Shown piece after piece: positions 23,151-34,850 of a stretch of 64,000 nt of DNA (positions within the stretch are counted from its first letter, which is position 1; each line of letters begins with the position of its first letter). The notes beneath the pieces were generated by a model, which saw only the letters and a list, made by a program, of their open reading frames with translations, was not told where the DNA came from and made no database searches. The position numbers were made by a program, and so were the translations under genes. Source of the DNA: Hepsetus odoe (Eukaryota > Chordata > Actinopteri > Characiformes > Hepsetidae); assembly GCA_017165825.1 (NCBI GenBank), contig CM029368.1:25837172-25901171 (forward strand). Reading direction: 5' to 3'.

Positions 23151-23500
23151 TTCATAGTCAATATTGACCACCAACACCGTTCTTCTTTAGCACAGCCTCA
23201 ACTCTCTTAGACCTTCTAGAAGTCATCTTCAGGAACACTTCTCCAGGCTTCATGAAGAATGTCCCAAAGCTCCTTGGACGTAAGCTGCCTTTTGTGTTCT
23301 CTGCGGAGATGATCCCACACTGCTTCTGAAAGTGCTCGGGTACAGAGACTGTACTGAAAAGGAGAGACAAACATTTTGTCCTTCAGGAAGTTCTGGAGAA
23401 CTGCTCATCCACAACACATTAAAAAACAAGAACGTCTTGAAGTTCGGAAGCAAAATCAGATGAAATGAGTGTCAAGACTTTTGCAAGGTAGTGTACAGTA
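23150..23500 (+). mobile_element. Dispersed element carrying one 69-bp unit (copy 2)
   Basis: Single unit GGTACAGAGACTGTACTGAA...CAGGAAGTTCTGGAGAACTG at 23339-23407. The left part differs from the other copies; the right end reads AGACTTTTGCAAGGTAGTGT. Confidence 0.65.
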
Positions 23501-23548
23501 TTTTCAAAGTTTTTACACAGTTATTACCTTTTTATTACATTGTTATTA

Positions 23549-23797
23549 GGGGCAGCGGTGGCCTAGTGGTTAGGGAGTCGGACCCAGGATCAGAAGTCGT
23601 GGGTTCGAATTGCATACCAACAGGTTGCCCTGAGGTACCTTTGAGCAAGGTACCGTCCCCCTGTCTGCTCCCTGGGCATTTTCAATAGCTGCCTCCTGCT
23701 GCAATTGTTTGTGTGTGGGTAAAATGCTGAGGTGTCATTTCGTTGTGGTTCACCTGTGTTCTGCCGTGTGAGCAATGGTCACTTTCACTTTCAGTTT
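23549..23797 (+). mobile_element. tRNA-derived SINE (family A), full-length-looking
   Basis: Complete head (GGGGCAGCGGTGGCCTAGTG), B box GTGGGTTCGAATTGC, middle module and a TCACTTTCACTTTCAG tail. One of the two best copies in the window (with 58531-58801) for defining the family consensus. Confidence 0.88.
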
Positions 23798-25482
23798 AAA
23801 GGCTTACATCATCTTAGTTGTTGCCGGGCTATAACACATGCTGCTTTTATGTTTATAATTAGGGATGTGCCGATTCCAGTATCTGTCATTTTTCATGTAC
23901 ATAATGTATCCACCAAACTAAATATTTATAAAATTGAGTTTAAATGCAAGTCCATTACGGGAATCACGGCGAGTCTCAGAGTGCTGGGCCGTGCTCGAGC
24001 ATATCCCGGTACTCACAAGGCGAAACAGGGGGAAACGCCCAATGCCAAAAGCGTTGCAGCTGTTCAATGGCAAAAAGTGTCGAGCAATTATCAGTCCATC
24101 CCTGTTTAGAAGCTTCGCAGATAATTGTGTTTCAATACAATTGTTCAACCAGTTGAAATCAATGGTCAATCAATTGCCCAAAATAATGTGAAGCAATACG
24201 ACTACACTGACCTTTCCTTAAAGGTCAATAAATAACATGTCATCCGTGGAAATGAGTTCAAACCCTCAGCTATATTAACACATAGTCACTGTCTGCAGCA
24301 AAAGAAAGCACATCATACAGGAATGCAAAATCTTGCTGATGCATGAAAATCGTTAACTAAATTTGCAGAAAAATACCCCATTAAAGAATCGTATTAATAG
24401 TGTCTATCCAGGTTTCGCATTTATTATTATTTACAGACAACATGCAGCAATATCTAGACTCTAAAAGGCATTGATGTGTCCATATAAGAATATTTACAAT
24501 AAGCAAGCAGTTTACATCAAATTGGTGTCATTTCACCTTTTATTAGGAATGTTTTCTTCTGCCCTTCTCCTACAGTTACCATTTAGGCTGACTGGAGGTT
24601 TTCTTCCATGGCAATATTGTATTTATTGCAAAAATTAAACAGCTGATTTCCATCCACAATGGCAGTGTTTGCATTTTCCATTTCAACAGAGAAAATGTGT
24701 AAAAAAAGAGCGCGGTCCAGAGAGGCAAACATAGCCTTTAGTGGAATTTGTGTAGCAGATGGACAACAATGTGACCAATCCTCCTAAAACTGAGTATCCA
24801 TTATTCACCAAACAGTGGAGCCCGGACATAGGAAGCACTTACCATCTGACCCCGGGAGAAAAAGAGAGAGAGAGAGAGAGTGTGTGTGTTAGATTGAGTC
24901 TACCCCCAGGGGAGAAGCCAACTGCACTGCCACTGGAGTTTCAGGAAGCTATTCTCCAAGTACTGCATTATAACTCCCCCCTCACCTGCCAGTCTGTCAC
25001 CTCCAGCCTGAATATTTAATCCAAGGCCGTGTGTAACAGGGCTTTTTGCAGCATTCCGGTATTCCTCTCAGGGAAAAAAGCAAGCTAAGCTGGCCTTCTG
25101 ACAGACGTGCAGCAGTGAAAAGCCTTGAAGAGCTGAGCTTATTAGCTGCGCTGTGCCGAAACCCATAAGCTGTAATTGACCCGTTTCGCCCGACTTTGAC
25201 GCAGACGGGAAAGAAAAAGGCAAGTGAGGCCATGACCTCAGCCTCCATTGAAGAATTACAGCTGCTGCTGATCCTGGATCAGCTCTGCTTGGGCAACATG
25301 GTCAGGATATAAAGTGATAACAGCATGTCATACAGTGCCAGAAACCACGCAAGCAAGTATACTTGGCATCAACGAACACTAGCACTAGTGGAAGGCTCGA
25401 TTCAAACAACAGAAAGGAGTCTTGGCCGACTGAAGTAAAGGAGGACAGTGCAATTATTATATAGCATTAATCACTGTACCCG

Positions 25483-25508
25483 TGTGTGTGTGTGTGTGTG
25501 TGTGTGTG
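25483..25508. repeat. (TG)n microsatellite
   Basis: Short TG run in otherwise unique sequence. Confidence 0.9.
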
Positions 25509-26167
25509 CTTCAGATATCACATCCGTAAAGTATTCATGTGAAATCTGCTCTTATGTAATTTAAATGTATTTTCACCATGGGATGCTGTTCCCTGTGGGG
25601 CAGCTGGGGGCTACACAATCTGCCTGGGGGCAAATAAGGGGGATAGTATCCAGGATAACACCACACAAATTCCTATTTATATTCATCTCAAAATACATCT
25701 CGAACGGTGATATAATACAATGTTGCTCCGAACACATATTCCTATATACAGATTACCGTTTATCAGGTGTATAGTTTTCTGAATTGGGCAGGGGGCAAAA
25801 GAGCTGGACATATAAACATCACACCTCCTTCCAAATCCATTGGAGTTTGTCCCCTCTTCGCTGCCTCCACCCTTCTATGGGAACATGGCTGCAGAGATGT
25901 GCTTCCCTTCAGCCACAAATACAAACTGGGCGACGAGGCCTGGCTGGAAGGCTGCGCTCCAGTTCTTAGATGCTGGATGGGGTCAAGGCTCTGTGAAGGT
26001 CAATTAACTTCCACACCAAAACCTTTCGGCCGCTTTGTGCGCTGCAGCATTGTTATGCTGGAACAGGAAGGGCCTTCCCCGAATGCTGCCAAAAAGCAGG
26101 GAGCCGGAATTTTCTCAGGAATGTCATTTCATTGTGTAACATTAATATTTCACTTGAGTAGATCTAG

Positions 26168-26462
26168 GGAGGGGTGGCATGGTGGTGCAGTGGGTAGTGC
26201 TGTAGCCTCACAGTGAGAAGGTCCTGGCGGGATGGTCTGGGTCCTTTCGTTGTCTTCTCCTCGTGTCTGTGTGTGTTTCGCTACGGGACCTCCAGCCCCA
26301 TACAGAGATGTGCTCATCAGGTTGACTGGAGATGTGAAATTCTGCTCTAAAGTCTTTGTCTGTGTGTCTGCCTTGCAATGGACTGGCAACCTGTCCAGAG
26401 TATTTGTCCACCTTTCGCCCAGCGAGAGCTTGGATGAACTCCAGCACCACCTGCAACCCTAA
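26168..26462 (+). mobile_element. Mermaid/DANA-type SINE, nearly complete
   Basis: GGCATGGTGGTGCAGTGGGT, AGCCTCACAGTGAGAAGGTC (tRNA-like head), TGGACTGGCAACCTGTCCAG and GAACTCCAGCACCACCTGCA (tail). Classical order of modules. Confidence 0.85.
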
Positions 26463-27330
26463 CATCGATGTAAAATTTGCCATTGCTACCTTTTCTCTGT
26501 CATTCACAATGGCAACACTTACAGTTGTCTAGGGCATCTCTAGCAGTGTACTGTGCAGAAATTGCATCCTATGGTCCATTCTGCTGCTAGCATGTGTCTA
26601 TAGTAACTGGTTGGCTAGACTGTATAGGACTAAATTAGCTTGGGCAAGGTTAAAATGGCCAAAATCTCACTCATTAGATGGTGAATTTATGCTGCAAGGC
26701 TGTCTGATCTGAATAAGCGATGCTTTACGGAATATTTGGGAATCATTACATTGGGATTATTCTTATTAATATTTGTACGAAGACATGAACAATTACAGCA
26801 AACAATATCGTATCTGTAGCACTGTGTGCTCAAAAGCGGGGCTCTGGCATGTTTCCAGTCTCCAGGGAAACGGTGCAGGCTCGGAGCAGCAGGGTGCTCA
26901 CCTGCGTGCCTTTTATTCGCTGTTTTCACACGAATGCGCTCGCTCCGCATATGCTCCAGCGCAAGCCGTGTTGATTATTTATGTGCAGCACTTGCTGGGT
27001 GTTTTCTGACCAGAGGGAGTGTGTGTGCCACACTGGGTGTGCCTGCTGCCAGCACACTTCCACACAAACACACACACCCAGTTCCTTTGTGTGTTTGGCT
27101 GGAAGAAGTGTGTAGTTGTGATGTGTGTTGTTGTGCAGGCCTTTCTTCAGAGAAGGCCTGAGGCCCTGGGTTCCTAATGGTGCTTCTGTCTATGAACAGG
27201 ACACTCTGTTGGTAGTGTGTGTGTGTGTGTGTGTGTGTGTTTACAGCTTGAGGACATAAAGACAGCTAAGCTTTCTCATAACCTGTAATCCAATAAGCAC
27301 AGCACAGTCCATTTTCATTTGAGAAAAGAA

Positions 27331-27720
27331 ATGGCCATAACATTAAAACCTCCTGCCTACTGTTGTGTAGATCTTCATTGTTCCACCATAACCTAAAGGC
27401 ATGAACCACAAGGCCTCAGAAGGCGTATTTGTGTATCTGCACCAGCAGCACGCTGCGAGGTGAGGTCTCCATGGATTGGACTTCTTTATCCTGGAAACTC
27501 TGACACCTTTCTAACAAAGTTGGACATTTTTCAGCAAATCAGGCTTCAGCGATTCTTCTGTGGGACTAACCTTTAGCACCTTTTTGACAATTCTCTGGAT
27601 ATCCTACCCGCACCCCTCTGTGTTGGAGATGCTCTGATCTAGTTGTCTAACCAACACAGTTTGGTTCTTGACTCAGTCTTTCTCAGGTGTGCTCGGAGAC
27701 ACCTGAGACAGAAGGGTTGT
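27331..27720 (+). mobile_element. Dispersed repeat (CCATAACATTAAAACCTCCTGCC type)
   Basis: ACATTAAAACCTCCTGCCTA, CTCCATGGATTGGACTT and the following order match a high-copy teleost interspersed repeat from memory. The transposon class is not resolved. Confidence 0.5.
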
Positions 27721-29129
27721 AGCAGTTTATGTGTGCAACATGTGTTTTACACTTTAGGTGAGGCCTGAGAGCCCAGCCTGGGCTTGACACTCTGCTGGCA
27801 GTGTGTGTGAGTGAGTGTGTGTGAGGATGACTGTGAAAGAGAGAGAGGCTAGAGAAAGAGCCTGTGTGTTGTGTGTGTGAGTGTGTGTTCCTCTGTCAGT
27901 GTTTGACAGCGTGCCAGTGCTTTTGTACCGCGTTGCCCAGCTGCAGAGCGACACTCGGAGCAAAACACACACTCTGATGGTCGGGGGGAAGTGAGCCGCT
28001 TGCCCTGCCCCTTCCTGCTTCTCTAATAGCCCACTCAACTCACACCTCTCGGACTTCCTGCCTTTGTGTGGCCCGTTGGACCAGACCAGACCTGAGCCTC
28101 CGTCTGAGAGTGTTAGCCAGTCCCATCTGACCTCACAACATAAAGATGCGAGTGTTAAATAGTCAACTTCATGAACAGTATTTGATTCGAGAGGATTCAG
28201 AATTACACACTGAATACAGGAACTCAAACAGTGGTGAAATAAAGACGATAGAGTCCAGGACCCGTGCATTGTCAGGGTCCTCTGTTTGTCCCGTTGATAG
28301 GGTTGAGATCATGTCCATGATGGAGTGTGACGCAATGGGAATAAAATGCGGGAGAGGAGGAGGAGGGTGCCATCATGCACAGAGCAACACTGTGAACCAA
28401 GCTATTCCAGCACTACTGCTGCCATTCAGAGTCGCCCTGGGCTTTGGGTCTGCCAACTTCTCACATCGGCAAGACGTGGTGGCACTCCTCGTGATGTGCG
28501 ACCCTTTGCCCTGCCTGTGGTGGTAGCTTTGTGTGATGGGGACATAGCTAGGGGTGGAAATGGCAATGCCTTTATTGGGAACATAAAAAAATCTTTCCTC
28601 CTATTGGTCCAAACTTTGGAAGGTCAGTCAAAATACCTTCATCTAGGTGATAAACATTCTTAATTCCAGCCAATGCTTTAAGCTACGGGACTTGTTCTTA
28701 TATGTTTAAAATCATAATGTGATGCAATTGTCAGCTGGATTTTGTGCTACCGGGGGGGGGGGGGGTTCTGTGCAGATACATTTTATGTTAATGAAGGAAG
28801 TTTACCATGTAAACTGTGCCCTCAAAGGTTCATCAATCTCCTTGAGGTCCAGTTTTGTACCTTGAGTCTGTTTATTGCAGAAGAAGGGGCAAATCTGACC
28901 CTTTTCATTACATTAATGTCTGAAAGGAGATCAATAAAAAAGAAAGCCTGGAGTTTGCATCTGGTGCAAACAGTTAATCCACTTTAAAACGTACTTGCAT
29001 GGTGGAGACATGCTGATGGTGGAGTTCTAAATCCCGGTGACACCCCACAACAATTTTTTGGAGTATGAGCACTACAGTGTCACCCAAGCCTTGCCAAGTT
29101 GTCTTGTGTGAAGCGTTCTTTCTTCCAGT

Positions 29130-29370
29130 CAGTGGCAGACAAGCAGTTCCACTAGTCTCTTGCAGAATGCTCTCCTCCCACAGTCCAAACATATGCACAT
29201 CAAGTGGACTGGAGATGCCTAATTGCCCCCTAGGTGTGAATGTGTGCGGGTGTCTACCCTGTGATGGACTGGCGACTTGTCCAGGGTGTTTCTCCTTTCG
29301 CCCTCTGTGTGCTGGGACAGGCTCCAACACCGCCTGGGATCCTAATCAGGATAAGGGTTAAGGTGATGAT
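29130..29370 (+). mobile_element. Mermaid/DANA-type SINE 3' part
   Basis: CCTGTGATGGACTGGCGACT, GTCCAGGGTGTTTCTCC and GGCTCCAACACCGCCTGGGA are diagnostic tail modules. Confidence 0.75.
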
Positions 29371-29461
29371 TAGATGACGGCTTTACTTTTTATATCGAAG
29401 TAAGTTAATAAACAAGTAAACAAACAATACTTTCAACATGCAGCTGCTGAAATAATAGTGG

Positions 29462-29805
29462 GTATCAGTCCATCTATTCATCCATCTATCCATATATTCA
29501 CCCATCCGTCCATCCATCCTTTCGTCCATCTATCCGGTTGTGTATCCATCCACCCAACCATCCATCCATCCATCCATTCAATAATCTGTCCATCCATTTA
29601 TTCATCTGTTTGGCTGTCTATCCATCAATCCATCCATCCATCCATCTGTCCATCCGTCCGTTCATCCATCTATTCATCCGTCCAGCTATCCACCCATCCA
29701 TCCATCCATACATATGCCCGTCCATTCCTCTGTCCATCCATCCGTCCATCCGTCTATTCATCCACCCTCCATCGATCCATTGATCCGTCCATCTATCCAT
29801 CTATT
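29462..29805. repeat. (TCCA)n tetranucleotide array
   Basis: About 340 bp of imperfect CATC/TCCA/TCCG units with scattered ATTCATC variants. Confidence 0.95.
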
Positions 29806-29814
29806 ATCTTAGCT

Positions 29815-29945
29815 GCTTATTCTATCAAGAGCTGCTTCAGTGTTGGTGTCTATTCGAGCGCTCACAGAGTGAAAGGTGGAGAAAGACCCAGGACAATTCA
29901 CCGGTCCATCACAGGACAGATACACACACACATTGTGCCATCATA
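29815..29945 (-). mobile_element. Mermaid/DANA-type SINE remnant
   Basis: AATTCACCGGTCCATCACAG and neighbouring bases resemble the reverse of the tail module. Adjoins the (TCCA)n array. Confidence 0.5.
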
Positions 29946-31599
29946 ACTTCAGATGATCTAAATGCTTTTGATAGTTCACACTGCTCAGTTGAGATTGATC
30001 AGGTTTATTTGTTCTGTGTTCTTTCCATCCTGAGCACAGTCCAGCTGAGTGGCACAGCATTTAAAACTGCAGGTTTACCCCAAAGTGACCCCCAGGAAAC
30101 CGCAGCACAGTTTCTCATTATATTCAGTGGGATTTCAGCCAGCATCCTGTAACCCCACAGCAGCTGAAAACGGGAGTCTGAGGATCAGCCTTATCTTGAG
30201 ACAAATGTTCTTGGCTCCAGTTTGCTCCTATTAATGGTCCACGTCAGAGAAGCAGCGGCAACCAAAACCGGTTCATGACAAGTTGTACATCGACAGCTGA
30301 CAGCTGACACACACACACACTTTCAATAACTGTGCAGAAAATATAACTCTCCATATAGGCTCTATTCACAATCAGCAAAGCTATTTTAATACATATTTAC
30401 ACTCTTTAAAAGACAAAGGGCAGTAAATTTATTTTAAAGTTTAAATCAGATATAATGGCTGCTCTAAACACTCCTCACAGTCAAAAGACATCAGATTTGC
30501 ATTGATTTTATACTAATGCTTAATTGAATTTAAATAAATGCTCGTTTCTCCTTTGTGCTATATTGTAGATGTTGTGAAGGTATTTCTCGTGGTCAGTGTT
30601 GACACAGTTGATGCTCTTTGCTATTCTTTGGCAGGGTAATTGTGCTACCCTGCGATTGCCATCTCCTTGTCTTGGAATGTCGTCTCCTTGTCTGATCTGG
30701 CTGCTGTCTGTCCCCATACCTGCTGTGACAGAACATCATCCTAAGATAGAGTCTGATAGAACCTCCTCCCCAGATTCTAGAACGGCTTGTTGTTCCACGC
30801 CTAGTTTTATTCCAGGACCCATGAGGGCTGGAGGGTGTGTGCTGTAGGTGTGTGGCGAGAAGCGACAGAACGACATATTAAAAAGAGTCTCTCAAGCGTT
30901 CTAACTTAGGAATGTTGGAATCACTGGATAATATCTATTTACAGCATGTCCCTTTTTCAAAATTTCCAAAACAAAGCATTCAATGTTTTGCAGACTGGTG
31001 AATGTGTGGAGAACCCATCTTCAGACATGAACTTTAGACAGCCATGACTGGAAAAAGTCCACACTCGCCTTTTCACAAGTCGCAGGAGTTTCTCCATTTC
31101 ATTCCTAACTGGAAATACTCTGTGTGGTTTAGGCGAGGAGTGGCGCCTGGGTAGATAGCTAATTTGCTCCTAAACGATCTGTCACCATTCTGCGATGTCA
31201 GTATCAGCCTGAGGTTCCTGAATCTCCTTGTCTCTCCAGATAAACTACTTCATGGCATCTTCATGTAAATGTTCATGACCCTCTTTCTTTCTCAGAATAT
31301 TTGTTTGATGTCAGTATTGTGCATGAAAACTTCAACACATCCTCTCGTTCTTTGAGAAATCTCCAGAAATGAACTTGCTCTGTTCACACATGGACTGTGT
31401 AAGACGGGGGGTTGGAAGCATCCATTTAATGCCTTTGGTATCCTTCGGGTAAGATATTGAAGACTTTAGAGGTTTTACAGATCTCACTACACATATTGTT
31501 GTCAGTGGTTGTGACAGGAACCAGGAGGTTCCTCAAGTGGATGAGTGCAAACATATTCTGTTGAATCGCCTTTATCTCATTATGAAACTTTCCTTTCCT

Positions 31600-31790
31600 G
31601 ATGGGGGAGGTCTTGGGTGATAAGGTAGAGGAACCTCACATGTCCTAGGTTCGATTCTCTGGTGAGAGATGATGGACTGGAGATGCCTACACTGTGTGTG
31701 TGAGTGAATGGCTGTCCTGGGATGTTTTCTCCAGGGTGTTTCTTCCACCCTGTTATCCTGGTTAGGATGAGCAGCTGAGATAATGGCCGA
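31600..31790 (+). mobile_element. Mermaid/DANA-type SINE, diverged
   Basis: CCTAGGTTCGATTCTCTGG (B box), GATGGACTGGAGATGCC and CTCCAGGGTGTTTC appear in family order with deletions. Confidence 0.6.
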
Positions 31791-32089
31791 TTGGATGTGG
31801 GTTGTCTCTTTTCTCCAGCACTGAATGCATTTATCAGAATGTTGAAAACAGGCACCAGATCTCAGCCCAGTCGAACACTTCTGCAAGATTTTGGACTGAT
31901 TTGTTAGACAGCAATCTCCACCACCATCTGAGGGAATATCTTTTAAAAGCAAGGTATAATCTCCCTCCTGTGCAGCTCCAGACCTGTCTAGACTCTGTCA
32001 AGGTGCATGCTGACTGGTAGTACCTCTTCATTTTACAGCAACACTTTATGTTGGTGTTCCATCCATTTGCTTTCATATAATTTCATTTA

Positions 32090-32530
32090 ATTTTTCATAT
32101 TTTGCTTCCAAATTTCCAAACCTTTTTGTGTTTTTAACATCTTGTTGAGGAACATTTCTCCAGATCTTCCTGAAGGACAGTTTTTGTGTCTCTCATTTTC
32201 AGTCCAGTCTCTGTACCTGAGTAGTTCTCCAGATCTTCCTGAAGGACAGTGTTGTTGTCTCTCATGTTCAGTCCAGTCTCTGTACCTGAGCAGTTCCGCA
32301 GATCTTCCTGAAGGACAGTGTTGTTGTCTCTCATTGTCAGTCCAGTCTCTGTATCTGAGCAGTTTGATTGTTTTGTGTTGGTTAATCCACACAGTGATCT
32401 CCATCTGAGCCTTCAAGCAGAACAAAGTGTCTAATTTAAAACATGAAGCAGTGAAGATACAGATGATTCCAGATGATCAGATGATGAGTTTTCTGCTGAT
32501 GCTGAATGCTGGGTGGAACCCCCCCTTGAT
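32090..32530 (-). mobile_element. Dispersed element carrying three 69-bp units (copy 3)
   Basis: Three units in reverse (CAGTCCAGTCTCTGTACCTG recurring about every 69 bp between 32150 and 32365), flanked by the same GTTAATCCACACAGTGATCT block as copy 1. Confidence 0.8.
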
Positions 32531-34013
32531 TTGCTGTTATATTGCATACAGACTGTGAAGGAAATTGTATGTTTTGAAGGCTGAACTGCTGTATTTATTC
32601 CAAAAAAGATTTGGTTTTCCATGAAATGGGCCCTTTAAGAGGTCTGCAGTGAAATAAGAGCAAAGCCATACAGCCCTGATATTACTGCAGCCTGATGCAG
32701 CAGAGCGTTACAGATGCCGACGTGGTGCTCGGACCACGGAGGACGTTCAACAGGAGGCAAGTGTGCAGGACATGCCTACAAGATTGTGTGCCTTTCTCAG
32801 CCTTTGTGCTACAATAGCAACGCTTACATGGCAGCCTTTGTATAGGAGACAGTGGAGGACAACTCTGAGCCTGCACAAAAGCCAGGCTCCTGCAGACAGA
32901 CAGGCAGACAGGGGGAGGGAATGTGGGAGGGGGAAGGGGAAAGGAGAGAGAGAGAGATGGCAAAAACTCAGCCTGAGTCTCTAAAGCATAGAGAAAGAAA
33001 CCAAAGGACAAAAAGACAAAGGCTCACATGTGCTGGGAGCTCGTCTGCCAGAGAATCTTGATTTTCTCCCCACATCTTTATAAACAAACAGTCATTTCTA
33101 GCATCAGCTTCAGCTCAAACATCATACTTTCTTTCTCCATGTTAGACCATTTAATGAGAGGCTAATCCAGCTGCTGGTCTGGGCTCTCCCTTCTGTAGCA
33201 ACTGGGTATCCTTTAGTTCACTCGCTCAGTGCCAAGATTCAAGATTTTGGTGCTTCAAGGTGCTTTATTTTTCAAATGCTCAGTAATACAGATAACCAGC
33301 AGTGATATGTTACCTGATACACCTGGAACACATATGAAACATACAAAACAATGTCCACTGATCAGAAAAATCTAACAATACATATACAAAAAATCTGTAC
33401 ACTGTGTATGTACAATGTAAAATATTTGAAGGGAAATGTGTGAACCATTTATTTACAAAAGCATGGACAGAGGACAATGCACGTCATGTGAAGAAAAGAG
33501 CAAGACATGGTGCAGCAGCAAAACATGCACACTTTGGCAATTAAATGTGCAATTAAGGCAAATTGTGTTGAGTATTCCATGTAAGGGCATTAGCGTAGCT
33601 TAAAGACTGCACTGTCATGCAATCATACTGATCTACCTACTGATCTTGGGATCAGGAACCGTAATATTAAAGTGTTATGACGTCAAACATCTGTTGCTGC
33701 CATGTCCCTGCTGTGTGATATTTACTCTGTCCATCGTTATCACAGCACCGGCCCATCCTGGCATTGCAGAAAGCTGCGATATGCAAATGAGATCAAAAAG
33801 TATTTCTGAGTTATTCATGTAATCCAGCAATAGTCTTTAATGTGTGTTTTTAAATTGTATTTAAATAAGTAGAAATACAGTCAGAAAACTGCAACGAGGT
33901 CAGCAGCACTACAATACCCAGTCTTTTAAAAATCCTCAGATTGACAACCTGGACAATATACTGGACTATATACTGTAATAATGCAATCATTTTCTAAAGG
34001 TATAATAATAATC

Positions 34014-34125
34014 ATTATCATCATCATCCTCATCATGATGTTGAGGATGATGATAGTAGTAGTAGTAGTGTTGTATGATGATGATGATGATAGTAGTAGT
34101 AGCGTTGTATGATTATTATCATCAT
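34014..34125. repeat. ATC/GAT trinucleotide palindrome
   Basis: ATCATTATCATCATCATCC at left faces GATGATGATAGTAGTAGTAG and ATGATGATGATGATG at right, so the tract can fold back on itself. Confidence 0.85.
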
Positions 34126-34309
34126 TATTGTTATGAACAGAGGATTTGTAAAGTTAGAATTTAATTGAACAGTGTAATATTTTCTGTTGATTGGGAAATC
34201 AATCCAGTAAAATGCACCTAAATGGAATAAAACAGTTTTTTTTACCCCTGAGGTCCCCTGTACGTTAGTAAAACAGTAACAGGTTCTTTTTAAAGCATGT
34301 CTTACACAA

Positions 34310-34850
34310 AAGAAACGGCGGGATGGCGCATCATGAGGAGGGGGGGGGGGCGCTGGAAGGAGTTGGAAGTTTCTAAAGGGGTGGAGGGTGGGGGTTAAAA
34401 ATGACATCATTCCCAATTTACATAAACCTCGGCTTTTATGCGTGATTGGTCCGTCGGGCTCGAGAAACCCGAAGCCCTTTTGATTTTCATTCGCGCCTTT
34501 GAAAGAACGCCCTGCCCTCCCCCCCTCCTCCGCCGGCGATGGTTCAGCCCGGGATGGGTGAGGGAGCGTGTGCGTGTGTGTGCCCGCGACCAAAAGCGTT
34601 GATCCCATTCTTCGGAGGAGACGTGCATCTCTCTCTCACTCTCTCTATCTCTCTCTCTCTCCCACTGTCTCTCCCGCATCATTTCGTTTTCAGCGACCCA
34701 GGCACGTCGGCGTAGACGGCCATCCGGCTCTAGACGACCTGACACGAGCATTTAATTTATTTTGTCGCCGTTTTTCAAGCGCAGTTTTCCAAGGGATCCG
34801 AGGGAGGAGAGCAGCCTCACTGGGCGTAGCTGGAAGAGGAAACGGTACAG
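34310..34850 (+). promoter_or_regulatory. CpG-rich segment, candidate promoter and untranslated exon 1 of prr36-like gene
   Basis: GC- and CpG-rich relative to its surroundings, with an inverted CCAAT box (ATTGG at 34445-34449), a CT-rich initiator-like tract (34628-34670) and a possible donor GAAACG|GTACAG near 34845. It is the best CpG-rich segment I noticed upstream of the first coding exon. The link across ~15 kb is inference. Confidence 0.35.

Larger units (their letters stand above)
23800..34300. other. Intergenic, dispersed repeats only
   Basis: Contains the Mermaid-type fragments, the (TCCA)n array and the third 69-bp element listed separately. No exon chain or conserved protein segment was recognised; 30000-31550 and 32700-34000 hold nothing I can name. 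Confidence 0.55.
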
